From Antennarius striatus (taxonomy: Eukaryota; Chordata; Actinopteri; Lophiiformes; Antennariidae): a stretch of 64,000 bases of DNA. A program made the translations under genes and the position numbers. This document shows, piece after piece, positions 34,001-49,000 of the stretch. How positions within the stretch are numbered: the first letter of the stretch is position 1; every line of letters starts with the position of its first letter. The DNA lies in assembly GCF_040054535.1 (NCBI RefSeq), contig NC_090795.1, forward strand, positions 4,997,501-5,061,500, written 5' to 3'. Under the pieces are notes generated by a model that was given only the letters and a program-made list of their open reading frames with translations, made no database searches and was not told the DNA's origin.

Positions 34001-37000
34001 GGAGCGTCAGGAAATGTTTGGTTTGCAATAGCAATTAAGTTCATACAGAAAATAAAGAAACGGAGAGGGCTCATGGTAATAACGAAATTAAAGCTATGAT
34101 GCAGAATCCAATGTTTCAGTTTGAATCTAGCAGAAGGTCAGTGTGCTGTTATACGGAAAAGCAATAACTGATCGGACACATCTGTGTTTTTGTCCCACAG
34201 CTTTGTGGGCAACACGGAGATCGATGTCGAAATCAAACGCTACTACTGCAAAGCTGGTATTAAAAGCATCCAGGTAAAGAAATTATTTTTTACTCACCAT
34301 TCGCACCAAAGTGCTTTTTCTTGTATGACTCATGGTCTTATAAGAGTTGTCCAAGAGGAAAAAGAAGTGTTGGATAAAAAGTGACACAATGTCCGCCCTT
34401 CTTTACTCGGAAGAGGCATTTTCCAATATTGTGCAAACATCAGCTTTGATTTTTCCACAGCAGCGTTCCTCTGGGTTTATCTCGACAGTCTAGTTATTTC
34501 TGGACAGTGATGTCTATTAAATGTCTGCATATTTAAAGCTCAGAGTGTAGCTCATTCATTTCAGTACAAATTGATGTGAAAGCGCAATTCACTCATGTAC
34601 TGAGCAGTCATTCTAATGAGGCGGCATGAATAACTTAAGACCACAGTTTCTTCTCCCGTCCTAATCAAAGGCATCCCAGTGGCTAACCTGGAAGCAAGAT
34701 TAAAGTCATGCCAAAAGTGATTGCAAAAATGTCTTTGACTTAACTATTTAATGTTTATCTCACTAAACTAAGTCCTTCCTCTGCTAAAGACATTTAATTG
34801 AAATAATTTTAAAACGATGAATTTTCTTTATAATGCAGATTGGGTTTGTTTTACTCTTTTGCTGCAGCTGAACAAAACACACGTAGAAAGACTATGGGCT
34901 GGCCTCCTTGGAGACTGAAGGCTGTTTGCTTGGTCCCTGGGAGACACTAACCGATCGTTTGCCCCCATTATGTAACTCAGGCAGCCCTAGATAATCTCCC
35001 CAGCTTGTTTCAACCACTAGCACATGGGTCTTCATCCAGGAGCTGGTTCATGTTAAACGATAGTCAATGTTTCTTTTATATTATTTATTCATATCAGCTT
35101 GTGGTCTCAAAGCTACGATAGGGATGTAAGATAATGCAGAAAAAGCCCGTTAAACTTGAAGAAATTGCATTCTCTGATTCAAAGTGACATTTTTCACTAA
35201 ACTAAAATGAACAAATCCATCACGTAAGACCTGCTCAGCTGGGAATTTTTCTTTTTCCAATTGGTTGGTAGCATGTGGCTGCAGCAGATTTCATCACACA
35301 TATTGATATACAGACACTACTACTGTACACCCACGCCTCTTGGGACTTCACTGCGGTTGATATGGAGCAGAGATAGGCTCATTTTGGGTTTAATCTAAAC
35401 CCTGTTGCATCTCATGGGCTCACAAATACATAGTTGTCAATATGAAATCTGACTCCTACCACCAATAAATCAATACTTGGATGCATCTTCACCCTTTTGG
35501 ATCCACTGTACATTTCATTTTATATTCATGTGTGTATTTCCCCTTCAAAAAGAGGTTTGAATTCTTCCTCGTAATTCTTTGTCTGAATCTTTGAGGTGAC
35601 TTTCTCTCGCAGACGACAGAGGAGGTAAATGTGCCAAATGGATTTTTTTTTTTTTGGCCACGGAACCAATGTTAGGCCTTAAAATGAACAAGATGACATT
35701 TACAGAGCAGAGCTGGATGCGAATGTAAAGAGAGCTGTGATAATATTAGACTGGAGGGCGTTATCAGGGTTGTTTTCTCACTATTCATCATAAAGATACA
35801 AGTATAGCCTCAAATCAGATATATTGGTGTTAGAATTTTAAAATCCTTTGTTCCCTGGCGTGGATTAGAGCAGCTGTGTTCCGTTCGCTTTACTCACGTA
35901 AAGCACTTCCAGCACCGTAATCCCTGCAACTGTCTTAATATGCTATGGATCAGGTGGAAGATGACACCGGGGTGCTGGGAAAATTAGTCTGCCAACCTGT
36001 CATGTGTTACAGCTAAAGCCTCCACTGCAGGAGAATGTCAGGGGCCAAGAAGTCACGAGTTCCCTTTAGGTCTCCCCTTGCTTGTGTGTCACTGTGTTGC
36101 TCTTTTGTTTCCATAGATGCACGGCATGTTGAGAGTGGTGATGGAACCATTGCTGGGCGACATGCCTCTCATCGGAGCTCTGTCTGTGTTCTTCATCAAG
36201 AAGCCAGTAAGTCCATATGGTGTTGATATAACGCTGGTCAACTCGATTAAAACTGCTTAATCGAGCAGTAGCGGAAAGCATAATGACACTGCAGTCTGTC
36301 TAAATGTTACATTATTAGAGTCGAGGGATTTGTAGGGGTGAAATGCTGTCTCCTAAATCTTCTCCAGCACCTGTGGTGGTGCGGCACATCCAGCGTTGGG
36401 CTGTTATATTGGAAAATAACAAGAATATTTTACTCCTTCTGCCTCCATCATGTTCTTTGTGTTTGTGAGGCTGTCTAGTTTCTCTTTCTGTACTAAATGT
36501 CAGAAAAGTTTCATAGCCAAGGTTGATTTTTCTGTGTATTTTATGTTCTCCTCCAGCTTTCTAGTATAACACCACATGAAGCAATTCATTGCTTGGTTTG
36601 TCTGATTTGCTGACCTATTTGCTTCTATTTCAGGCTGAAGTAATGGATGTGCATTGGAGGTTAAATGTTAATTTAAAAGTTCAAAACACTACATCACAGC
36701 ACGGCATCCCTTCTTTTCATCTTTAGTTCACAGCCCCAAGTTCCAGGTTAATTTTGGTTAAATTTGTCATTCTTATCTATGTTCCTCATGCTGTTGCGGC
36801 TTGAACGCTCAAACTTTAGTGGGTTTGATTTGTGTTTTACAACGCCAGCATTTTCCCTACACATCACTTCCTCCCTGTTCATCCTGCTATGCCCAGATGC
36901 CGCTGCTGCACAGTTTAAAAATATTTGACCAATTTCTATAAAATAGGAAGACCCAGTGGAACTACAGCATAGCTTAAAATAGCAGTCTATCTAGCCAGCC

Positions 37001-40000
37001 CTACTTTAAGGATTCTGCTCCCCAGACTTACAGCTAAAGCTCAAGGTGGATACACTTCTGCATGTGGGTGAAGGGGGGGGGGGCAGTCTAATCAGTAATT
37101 CCTGGTGCAGTCCCAAGTGAATTCATACATTTACAGTATGCATCTTAATATTCTACCTCCTCCTTGTTCAGAAACATGACAATGGTGCAGTCAAGGAGAG
37201 AAAAGATATATTGGATCGCGTGGGCAACAGTCTCGGCAGGGATGCCCATACCTCCCTCTCCCCCGACACCTTTTCCAGTTCTTCCAGAGGGATCCCAAGG
37301 CGTTCCCAGGCCAGCCGATAGACATAGGCCCCCCCAGCACATTATAGGTGTTCTAAGGGTACACCCAGCCATTCTACAGAGGAAACTAATTTTAATCGCT
37401 TGTATTCTGGATCTTGTCCTTTCGGTCATGACCCAAAGCTCATGACCATAGGTGAGACTAGGAACGTAGATTGACCAGTAAATTGAGAGCTTTGTTTTAC
37501 GACTCAGCTCCTTCTTCACCACGACAGACCTATACAGCGACCGCGTCATTGCTGAAGCTGCACCGATTTGTCTGTCAATCTCACATTTCATCCTTCCCTC
37601 ACTCGTGAACAAGACCCCAAGATACTTGAACTTCTCCACTTGTGACAGACTCTGTACCTACCCAAAGAAATCATTTGTTCGAAAGAAAATAAACGCACAG
37701 CATTGAATGAATCTTTGGATCAAAATATCTAAACATCAGCCTTCTTTTGACATGCTATACTAGGACTGATATGTCCTGCAAAATGAAACAGAAACGATTC
37801 CAGACCATAACAGGTCTCAACTATGGCTGGTCTGTGTAAACATGCTAATAAACTCATACAAAGATTCCAATGTGGGATCTCTGAAGAAATTACAATTCTC
37901 AGGCTCTACTAATTGAATAACTTATGGATGAAGAGCAAAAGAAGCTTCTTGACTCTGTGAAATGTCCACAGGAGTTACAAAATTGATGCCTCGAATGAAG
38001 AGATCGAGCCCTTCGGCCAGTTGAAAACAAGGAGAAGAGTTAATCGTTCATGGGTCATAAAAAACGTTTTTGTTTCTTGAAGAAATGTGCTCTTTTTGTA
38101 AAGTGGTGTCAGCGAGGGATCCAAGCTATTATCACAGAGACTGCCTTGAAAATACTTTATAAAACCTGCAGGTGCTGCGGCTGAAAGATTGTGCAAGAGA
38201 TTCATTCTGATGAAACGTTTGATAGCGCCGTCGTATCTGTATGCAAAACTGAATGCCCAGTCAGGGGAGATGGTTAGCTTAACACGGCTTTAAGTCTGGA
38301 ATGTGGGGAAACAGCAAATCTGTCTCAGTCCAGTGCACAAAAATATGAAGTTCATTTATTCCATGAAGTCTCCAGGACTTAAGGAAGTTTCTTCTCTACT
38401 TAAGATTTTGTATGGATCAAAAAAACAAGATGCATGCTGGTAATTAGTGTGTTTTAAAGGAGTCGGTGGGATTTCTCCACCTGCATTGTCTTTCCTGTAG
38501 TTGTGTTAAGACAACGGTCTCCCTGTTGTAGCTTTATCTGAGAGCGGTATTGATCTTCTCAACTAAATCTTGGCAAGGAAACAAACAAGAAATTAATTAA
38601 GGAAGCTTTGAAATAGATGATGTGTTATAAACCACCAGGTTTAAACTTGTTCCATCGTGTCCCTGTAACATGCATACATAGACAGGCAGTTGCCAGCAAG
38701 AATGTGTCCTTCTATATTACAGATCCACAACGCTCACACATCCACACCCCATCATTCAGGGCCCTGCAGTGCTCCTCTCTCCCCTGCGACACTAAATGCA
38801 TCTGCTGCAGTGTAAGCAGTCGGGCAGTTAAGTAGGGTGGGAGAGACTCATCAAGAAAACCCAGTTACTTCAGCAGGGAGGCAGAGACAAATCAAAACTC
38901 AGCGAGAGGCCTTTCAGCCCATGCTGATTATCTGCTCTCACTTTGTTTCACTTTCTTGTCACTTTTCTTTTGTAGTAGCTGAAAATCCGCTTTCAGTTTT
39001 ACCCAGAAAGTCGTTGAAAATCTTTTTTTTTAGACCACTACTTTCTCCCACATCCTATTATACATATAGCTAAACGAGGCTTCATTGGATTGCTACTATT
39101 TTAATAAATATTTTAGTAAGTAAGTGTTTTGTGTTCATTCCTGTTCAAATAACTGTGCTTTCTGTTTTTCACACACTGCTTTGCATAAACTGAACACTTA
39201 GAAGAACAAACACTAAGAGGCTTTTGTTTTATTCACTATTTACGTTCCATTGCCAGACTGTTGTTCCGCGAGATACTGCTTGTCACCTTTTTACATTCTG
39301 ACATAACTAATAAGCAAAGTAGGCAAACCAGCGTTTTGTTTCAAAATGGACCAAAACTGTACCAACTTAAACTTTAGATTTATGTTTTTTACTGCAGCAT
39401 CTGCAGTATTCTTTGTGTCCATGTAATTATTCAGAAGGGTTTGTTGGCCAGGAGTTTAGAGGCAAACTAGTAAAAGCAGTTAAGAGGCCAAGTCATTCAG
39501 ACCGTCCAGTCTTGCATTCTTATAATTGGTATGTTCTTATTTCCTTTTTTCATTTTGCTTTTAGCTGCTGGAAATAAACTGGGCAGGGCTCACCAATATA
39601 CTCGACATTCCTGGACTCAAGTAAGTTGGCTCAAATTTGCTTTGCTCCTTAAAGAGAAATGGGTTTGTTGGCGCCTATGAAAATGAAATGGAACCTGTCC
39701 AGGTTACTCTGTTTCTAAGGACAATGGATGGATGGATGAATCATTATGCACATTTTGCTTTGATCATGCTGATTGATTGATTTGTCTGAAAGGCTAGAAT
39801 CCACCAAATGCTAGAATCCAGAAAACACTTAGTTTTCTGATTACGGTCTTGTTTTGAATTCCTGGGGTTCCTGTTGTCATTAAACTCAATCCAGACTGAT
39901 CAGAGGTCTGCTCATGTTTTCGCTGAGTTTAAATGTGACGTATGTCTGAAATGTGTCTGTCATGCACTATCAGGAAGTGTACTGTTTATATCCTTCTTCC

Positions 40001-43000
40001 TCATCCTTCCTCATATTTTATCACTTATGGCGGCTGCTGGTCTTTCAGAGAGGGGAAGCTCATTGCTGACCCACATCGTAAAATTTGTCATTTCTTTTCA
40101 CCCTGCTAACTGGCTAGTTCACTTCGACCTAGCCAGCAGCTTGAAGGATGAACTAACTAACAAAACTATTTTAAACTCGAACATGTAAATGTTGGAATAA
40201 TGTTGAAATAACATTAAATTTGAAAAAAAAGGAAATACAGTCCCATTGAAGTGAATGGATGCTCGACTTCTACGGGCAAATCCATTGACGCTACTGGAAT
40301 GTGGCGAGTCAACTGACTTGTGATGAGAAGATGATTCTGAACGAACTCGTCTTCAAGCTGAACACATTCTAGCGTTTGGCAGAAGCTCAGCTTCCGTTCC
40401 ATTCTTCGAGAAATATAATCTGATTCAGTAGCTTTTGGACTTGGATGGTGACTTGAGAAAATCTGAATACATTAACAGTTGCCAACAGGCCAACACAATT
40501 ACTTACTTTATATTTACATTCCAGATAAAATGACATGAATGTGAATGCCGCATGGGAGTTCCTGGAATACAGCTGCTTGTTAATTCCCTGCTTATGCGGA
40601 CAGACATGTTGCCCCTGTGGCCTTTGGCGTCGGGGACGTGAAATTGATCTGTGCAGCTTCTGCACTGCAACATACATGGCGTGTGTGTGTGTGTTTGCAT
40701 GTTGCTGTATAGAAATGAAACTGAGATGAGAAACAGATGGTGAAATCATAGCTGCAGAGAGGTCCTTGAATGCAGCACCAGACAAACAGATAAAGTCAAA
40801 CACTCGTTGGTCCTCCATCATTATTATCACACAACATACCTACATGCAGTGATTTTTCTTTGTTGGTTTTATAATCAGAAACGAGTCACAGCTCTGTACC
40901 TTCACGATGCTAAAGCTGACATAGTCACATTGACCTTGTGCTGATGTTCAGCACTATAATACTTACAATGTTCACCATCTCAGGCTTTTGTGGTAGCATC
41001 TGAAAGGAGGAGGATAATTGGAATGTTATGAGTTTAGGTAATCCATCCTACACAGGCTGAGATGTTTAATTAAAAAAAACACAATTGTCAACCTCATGGT
41101 AGCGCTACATGAGAAGTCAGGGGACCGCCAGGATCATCATCTGGGAACTAATAACATTTGTACCATTTCGTTGAGTTGCGGTTCAGACATTTCATTGAAT
41201 AAGTGAGTTATATGAGTTATTGGTGCTGAAATGACTATATTAAATGTCTCACTTTTGTTGGTGCACACATGAGGTAGGTGCCGCAAGGTGTCCGATTGTT
41301 TTCGCCGGGCGAGCAACAGTGAAGCAATAAAGCAATAAAGCGCCGATGTGACAGGATTCCCTTTCAGTCCTCAGATCTCAGCTTGAGGAAAGCTCCGGCT
41401 CTGGTCTTTCTCTCCTCGAGAGAATCATAATGTCTCTAATCGGCTCACGGAGAAGAGCTGCAGCCCGCCATTTCTTTGCAAGATAAACTCCGGAGTGATC
41501 AAATGAATGTGTCTCCTGACTCCAGACCCAGTTTATTTAATTGGAGTCAAAGCAGATGCTGTTCTGATTTTAGAGTAGAATAGGATGTTCCTGAGTTTTT
41601 TGGGTTTTTATCTTTACGACCAGGCTAGATTGCCCTTTTATAACTTTCTGCAGACATTTACAAAAAAAAAAGTGCAAATTGTAACTCGTGTTGTAAAAGG
41701 ATTGATAGAAAATCTTGAAGTTTTTCACTTGCAAGTTCGGTTGACTTTATTCAACACAGAGAGCTACCATGACCTGGATAACTGTGAACCTTGGCTGCAA
41801 TTTATAGCAAATCCTACTGAATGATTTCCAGCAAACTGTTCTGAAATGTGAAATAGCTGCTGGCTAATTATAAATTACTGTTATCGAAGTAGTTTCTCTG
41901 GAAGGTTTTAGTTGCCTAACTCGCTTGATTACAAACTCCAGTTTCTGAATAGATTGAGTCACCATCATCCAGACCTATTAGTTGGCCTTTAGCCTCATTC
42001 ATGTTAGGATGTGTCCTGACTTATTTTGCTGTTGTAGCTGTCAACAGAGATTAAATGAATGGTTGTTGTGGACTACTTAAAGCCTTAAGGTCATTGGAAC
42101 ATTTTTCTGTACAGCACAGCTCAAGCAAAGAGGAGATGTAGGTGAGGAAAAAAATTTCAAATGACTTCATATCCGTTTAGGTGGGTGCATAATAATCTCA
42201 TAGACTTCATGTTAAATGAAACCTTCAGTTTCTTCATTTGACAGTTGGACTACGGGATGGAAATCTTCAATAGCTATTTGCAGTTTTTGTTATTTTAGTC
42301 ATCTGATTTCAGCTACATATGAACAAATTCATAACATGTTTTGACTTTGTATTCAACACAATTACATCAGTTTAAACACACATTTTTTGGTTGGAGAAGC
42401 AATTCTGGAAAGTTCTCAGCCTAAGTCAAAAGACATATAGAACTGGGGCTCCTACAATTTATAATACCAATTAAATACAACCTGTCATCCAACTTATGTG
42501 GGTTGGTACCATGGAAAACACCAGAGATAGGTACATCAGGTCCATTGTATTAGTTAATGTCCTATTATTCAAGCACTTGTCAACACACCATGTTTTTGTA
42601 TCTCTCACGGCAGCACTTTAGTGTTTCCGGCAGCTCATTTTGTAGATTTAGTTTGCCCATTTTCAGGTCCAGGGGGTCACCCCAGAGACAATATGAGGAT
42701 AGCTTCCAGTTAGTTTCAACCAGTTTTCCCTGCCATTATTTTCCAGCTGTACCACAACAACTAAATAAATAAAGGGAGGCCTGGAGGTGAGTCCATTCTC
42801 AGGTCTTTGCTGTCATTGATTTTGTCTTGGAGGGTAGAAACATTCGTAGTTCAGATTTATGCAGAGGTTGGTTGGCCATGAGCACCGATTTGCTTGTATC
42901 CTGATTGACTCCAATTTTCCTTCTTTTCATATGGAGAGCAAAAATATACCGTACAAAGATGAGATTAAAGTAGACTATTTATAAACCACAGGCATCCTGG

Positions 43001-46000
43001 TTTAAATAATTCATTGCTTAACTCTAGTTATCCTTTTCTCCCTTGTTGCAACCCCGTTCTGTCCTTTCAGTGGCTTCTCTGACAGCCTGATTCAAGACAT
43101 TATCTACAGTTATTTGGTTTTACCCAATCGTATCACCATCCCACTGGTCGGGGATTTGGAGTTGGCAAAGCTACGCTTCCCCATGCCAAAGGTAACAAAT
43201 CAGTGTGGCAATGCAAAGAAACACGTCAGTTTAATATTCCTTTTTGGTTTAGTAACACATACAACCACTGCTTCATGAGAGAATTCACTGTTTGAGGGCG
43301 AAAGTCCTTGATCATTGAATCCCACAGTGCCAGTGATATGTGTTTTCTATTATTTTCCGTGATGAAATGAACTAGTTGACAGGCATTTGCAAGTAAGTCA
43401 CAACATTAATACAGAATGAAACAAAAGCGGGCATAAAAATGTCAGGGCATTATTGCTCTCTGTATCCATGGAAACAAGTTAACCACTGCAGAGTATTTCA
43501 GTGCAAGATTATTTAAGGAGATACAGTAGTATGCAATAATAAATATGTTCATTTGCACCCTTAGCTGATCAATTAGGAAATGAAAAGTTAATGAGAAATC
43601 GTGTTGATTATCCATTGAAAATAAATTGTCTCACTTTTGAAGTTTGATTTGTGGCGTTTCAAAGACTAAGCAATCATTTGTGGAGTTGAATGATGGGACA
43701 AAAAGATTTATTGACAATGAAAACAATTTATTGGTTTTAGTTTACATGGATTGGGCACTTTAAAATTACACATCAGCTGACATAAAAGTTCCATTTTATA
43801 CTGAAGAAAAAACAGTTCATACCAACTGAAATAATTTCTGTTGGGAATAAGAAAAATAATTGCAAAATAATATTATAACGCTTGTGATAATCCCTTTTGC
43901 ATCGCCTCATGATCCTCAGTAGATTATGTTTCATCTCATCAACTTGTGACTCCATTGTGGCCTCTAAGTGTCAGAGGGTGCTATTTCAGACCAGCTCCTC
44001 CAAATGCTGTGATTCACGTCCCCACAGGGAGTCCTGAGAATTCACTTCTTGGAGGCTCAGGACCTGGAAGGGAAGGATAAATTTCTCGGAGGGCTGATCA
44101 AGGGCAAGTCTGACCCGTATGGCGTACTGCAGATCGGCAACCAGCTGTTCCAGAGCAAAACTGTCAAAGAGAGCCTCCATCCCAAATGGAACGAGGTTTA
44201 TGAGGTCAGGGTTTACAACAGTGAGGTTGTGTCTCCCATCCTGCGTTAAGAAAACCTGTTTATTGATTGGGCATGTTCACATGAACGAGCATCGATACGC
44301 CTGTCTCTTCATCAGGCGTTGGTGCATGAGCACTCAGGTCAACATCTTGAGATTGAGCTGTTTGATGAGGACCCGGACAAAGATGATTTCCTGGGGAGGT
44401 GAGTTCCTTTCATTTCTCGCCCAGCTCTGACCTGATCGCAAATACTGTAGAGGAAACAGGTTCTCTGTGAACCTCACAGCACAATTGATTTGAGAGCATA
44501 GATGCAATCGGTCAGCTACATATACAGGTATACAAATTAAGGAGGAACTAATTATCTCCAAACTAACTGCAGTAGAGTTGGAATTTTGTGAAAAGGGTGT
44601 CAGGAAACACCAACAATATTAAAGAATTGGTGTCGTACCACAGTTCCCTGACCAAGGGTGAAGTCCATTGATTTTGCCCCGAGGCTTTAACACTACACCC
44701 ACGTCCACAGCACAAAGCGGCCAATCAATAACTAGCTTTCCTCTGCTCCGATAATTGGTGTGATTTCTCTGCTGACTGCTTTCCATTTAAATTTGAGTAA
44801 TTATTTGTCATTGTTTACAGCCTGATGATTGATATGACGGCGCTGCACAAAGAACAGAAGGTTGATGAGGTAAAACCATTTCCACTAGCAAATTAAACGC
44901 TCTCTTTATTAGGACTTGTTTAGTCTATGCAACAGATGTCTTCAAGTGAACGGTTCACATTTTAAGAAGGACACACTCAGCTGCCTTCCAGTCACTTGTT
45001 AAAAGGATTGCTTTCACTTTCTAGTCTGTACAACATTTATAAAGCTGTTTGCGAGCTTGAGGTTAGTTTAGCATAGCTATTAAACTCTTATAGCACAGCT
45101 CCTAAATATCATAGTTCTGCTCTCTTTTTGACTCAATGATGAAACGTTGCAGTGGTTTGACCTTGAAGAAGCTCCTACAGGGAAACTCCACCTGAAACTG
45201 GAGTGGTTGTCTCTGCTGTCCACCCCTGACAAGCTGGACCAGGTACAACACCGGCTCTGCTGCTTTGGCAGATTCAGCTGTTATCTGCCACTTTCCTGTC
45301 ATTTCTTAGCTTTGATACACACTATTCATCCTTTCTGTCCAATCAGGTGCTGCGAAATGTGCGCGCAGACAGAAGCCTGGCCAATGACGGGTTGTCGTCA
45401 GCTCTTCTTGTGGTCTATCTGGACTCAGCACAGAACCTGCCTGTAAGCTGCTATTATGTTCGTTTTATTTGGAAGCTAGTTCTAGCAGGCTTCATGTTCT
45501 CCATCTACAGAATACACACAGTAAAAAGAAAATCCAGCGTAGCTCATGTTTAAATCAGAATTTTTAATCAGTGTGCAGCAATGCTTTCCTTTCCTGTTAC
45601 CATAATATTTCATGCTTGATGACACTTCTTGTGACCTCCATTGAACATCACATCCAGCCAGCTTGTTTTGCTCATGTCTCAGCTGCTCTAATCCTAGCCA
45701 TACAATTGCTTAAGCGCAATTATCAAGTATGATTTAAGCAAGTTACTGGGAATGTGTTGAAACAAGTTTTTTTTACACTTTTTTTTTAATTTAAATTGAA
45801 ATCTTTACAATTTTTTCTCTTTTTCTTTCTCACCCAAGAGCATCTTCACAGGCAGTTTAGGCTGTGGGAACTTAAGAGAGAGGCGAGCATCTGGCCTAGT
45901 CTTTTGTGAGAGCAATACCTCACAGTATAGAACAATATATGTGAGTCCCTCGTGCATTTTTGCATTGTGATAGTGTTAGCGTTAGCCGTGTGCGATGGTG

Positions 46001-49000
46001 TGATTTGAACAGTTGCAGGAGTACTTAAAGTCTGCTTCTCCGAGCATGTGTTAGCCGCACGGTTTTATTGTAACGTCTGTAGAAAATGAGTCAGAGTGTG
46101 TAATAACCATTAACACAAGCCAGACCTTTGAAACACAGGCCTTGGACACGCCTGTTTGTTAGTCAGACGCATACTCTTCTAAACTGGGTGCTTAGTTCAA
46201 GGGCTAAATATAAAATGACTGTAGAATAAAGTTCTCATACATTAGTGAGACAATTAATTAGTAGCTAGAGTATGTAGATACACAAAGCCTGCAGCTGGTT
46301 GAAAAAGCCACACATCTTTTCGAAGTAGCACAATGTCAACCCTCACTTTTTATTTATCAACTGCATCCATTCATGTCTCAGTATTTCACCATTTCTTGAG
46401 GGTTTTTGTCATGCCTCTTAACCATACCCAATCACTCCCATCCTATTAATGGTGGGTGTGATTTTCTTCCCCGAATCTCCTTTTGGCTTAAAGAGCAACC
46501 TGTCAGATTTCACCAATGATGGGTTGAAGCAAGTCTCAGTCTTTAAGGCCCTGAAGGTAATGTGGGAAATATGGACTGCGTGTACAAATCAAACCTTGTG
46601 TTTCATCTGTCGCTGTCCGTCTGTGCCCCCACCCACCCCCACCCAAACGCAACATCCAGCATCATGTGATTGTGACGACTATCGAACAGGCAGCATGAGA
46701 TGTCTTGATGTGCATGATGATGGATGACTGCACTTTCTGTTTCACCCTGTTTTATTTTTTGTGCTGTGCACCTCTTTTATTCATTTTTGCAATGGTACAT
46801 TCTTTCTGTCTTTTCTAATCAGTGTGATTTTGCATGCAAAAGCCTACTGAATGCTGCATTCAAATTTTTTCTAAAGGGAATCTGAACCACTTTTGCATCA
46901 GCCCATTAAAAGAGAAAATATCATTCTTCTATCCGTTGGTGTATGAATGTATGTGCTCGGTTTTGTTGCCTTGAATTGAATGGGGCTGGAGGCGCTCAGT
47001 GTTAAACCAGCAGAGTCGATCCAGAAGCAGATCGTGAACGACTCAAGGTGGAACCTACTGCATGGAACAGGAATTCATTGGACGAATACTTGATCCAATA
47101 AATGTATTTATTATTATCCTGATTGAGGCACTAATGCTGACTGACTGAGATTGTTGTTAAAAGTCAGAATGAGCTTCCGTGCCTTAAAGTTGCATTTCCT
47201 CATCAATGTGTACAACCTGTTGAGCTAATGTGGTATTTTCTTTACATTTACTATCTGATGTCTTAAATTCTACTCATCTTGTAGGTCTTTCCACCTGTCA
47301 TGGCATCGCAGTAGAGATTTTGCAGGGCCAAATTGTGTGCGCACAAAGTCTGAGCTTCAGTGCAACTTTTAGCAACTTGACATGGTGTAAACATTTTATA
47401 GCTTTCAGTTGGCTTGAATTCAGCAGCCTGACGGAGGTGAAGCAAGATGTCAAACTGCAGTGCCTCTCAAATTTGAATATTTCTTTTCTTTTGCTATGTA
47501 GTCTATTTCTTGTTTAAAATGTCTAGTCCCCTGTTAAGCCCTGAAATGAGAAATTGGATTTGTGGAGGAAAAAAGAGTGCTATTTCACTCTGTTACTGCT
47601 CTAACCTACCGATGTCCTGCTACGATAATGAAGCTTAGATTACAACACATTGCGATATTTCCACTATCCAATCTACATAGAAAGAAGTTTTTTTCTGCTA
47701 TATGACGTGAAGGATAATATAAACACTATGCAACAGTATGCACTTGTATTTTTTTCTGAACATCATCTCAGCTGAAGTTGCTAGTATATCAGTGTGTGGG
47801 ATTGTGCTAATCAGGCGGAATGTTCAATGCAGAGCTTTATTCTAATACTGGTGAGAAATGGGTGCCAAGAGAAAAGATGGGTTAATCAGTGTCTAATCAC
47901 TCTCGGACTAGCTTTTAGAGACGTAGGGTATTATTATTCTGTAAAGACTCCTGGATACTTAACTGCCAAAATCCAGCGGGCTAAAATTAGAAAGCAGATG
48001 AAACAAAGCCTGGTCTCCTTGGTATCCTCTCTGCCTGCAGCCCTGTTTGTCAAAATGTACCTTTGTGTTTCTCCTTTTCTGCAGACTCTCAGTCATTGTG
48101 TGCTTGATGCAGAGCCAGAGCTGATGCTAGGGGTTTGGGGGTTTTTCTGTTGTTCCATGCTGATGTTAATGTAATGCATGTCCTTATTCAAATCAGTTGA
48201 CACCCATCTCTATGACTCTAATAGTCTGCCAAGAAGACCAGCAGCGAACCCAGTCCTTTTGTTCAACTGACTGTTGGACATAAAACACTTGAAAGTAAGG
48301 TAAGTTTGTATAAGTATCCATTAAGTTTAATTGTACTGACGCTTTTTTCTTTGAAAATATCTCATTTCTTAAACGTCCCTCCTGGAGTTTTCGATTATAA
48401 AAGTTTTCCCTCCTACTGTGGAATTAAAAGATAGGTGCATTGGAAATAACTGCACAAGAAAATCAACTTCCAACATACCACTACGTGTTGGTAAAAGAGT
48501 CGCCGTGCTGACAGTAAATGTGTTCACCAGTGATTTCACGCTGAGGTTCAAAAGGGAAATAATTCAGGAGGAGGAACCACTCAAACAGACCACGTTATTA
48601 TGTTGAACATTTTACTGGAAGCTTTTATTGACTTCAGGGAGGCTGGTTATGTAATGCATTTTGTAGGGGAGGCATAATTTGAATTAAAATATTGCAAAGG
48701 CTGTGAAATCATACCTCTTCTGTCAGTTGAGGAAAACAGACAGGTGAAAATATTCCATTGACGATGGAGAAGAGGCAAAAATTAGCCCATTTCCTCTTCG
48801 CAGTGGGGAATAAGATAATTGTGTATTACTGCTAAACCTGAATGTGCTGCAGATTGTATCATTAGTTTCCTCAGCATCTTAACCTTAGCCTTTCTCCTCT
48901 CCCCATCATAGGCCGCCCACGTAAGAGAATTTTAAGCTGTGATTAGACCTAATGATTTGACGTACAAGCCTGTGTATCGTGCATTTTCCAACAACTATTA

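Noticed and set aside
47794-48174. Plus-strand 126-codon frame upstream of an esyt2 exon
   Set aside because: It lies inside an intron, shows no family signature, and is interrupted relative to the flanking esyt2 exons.
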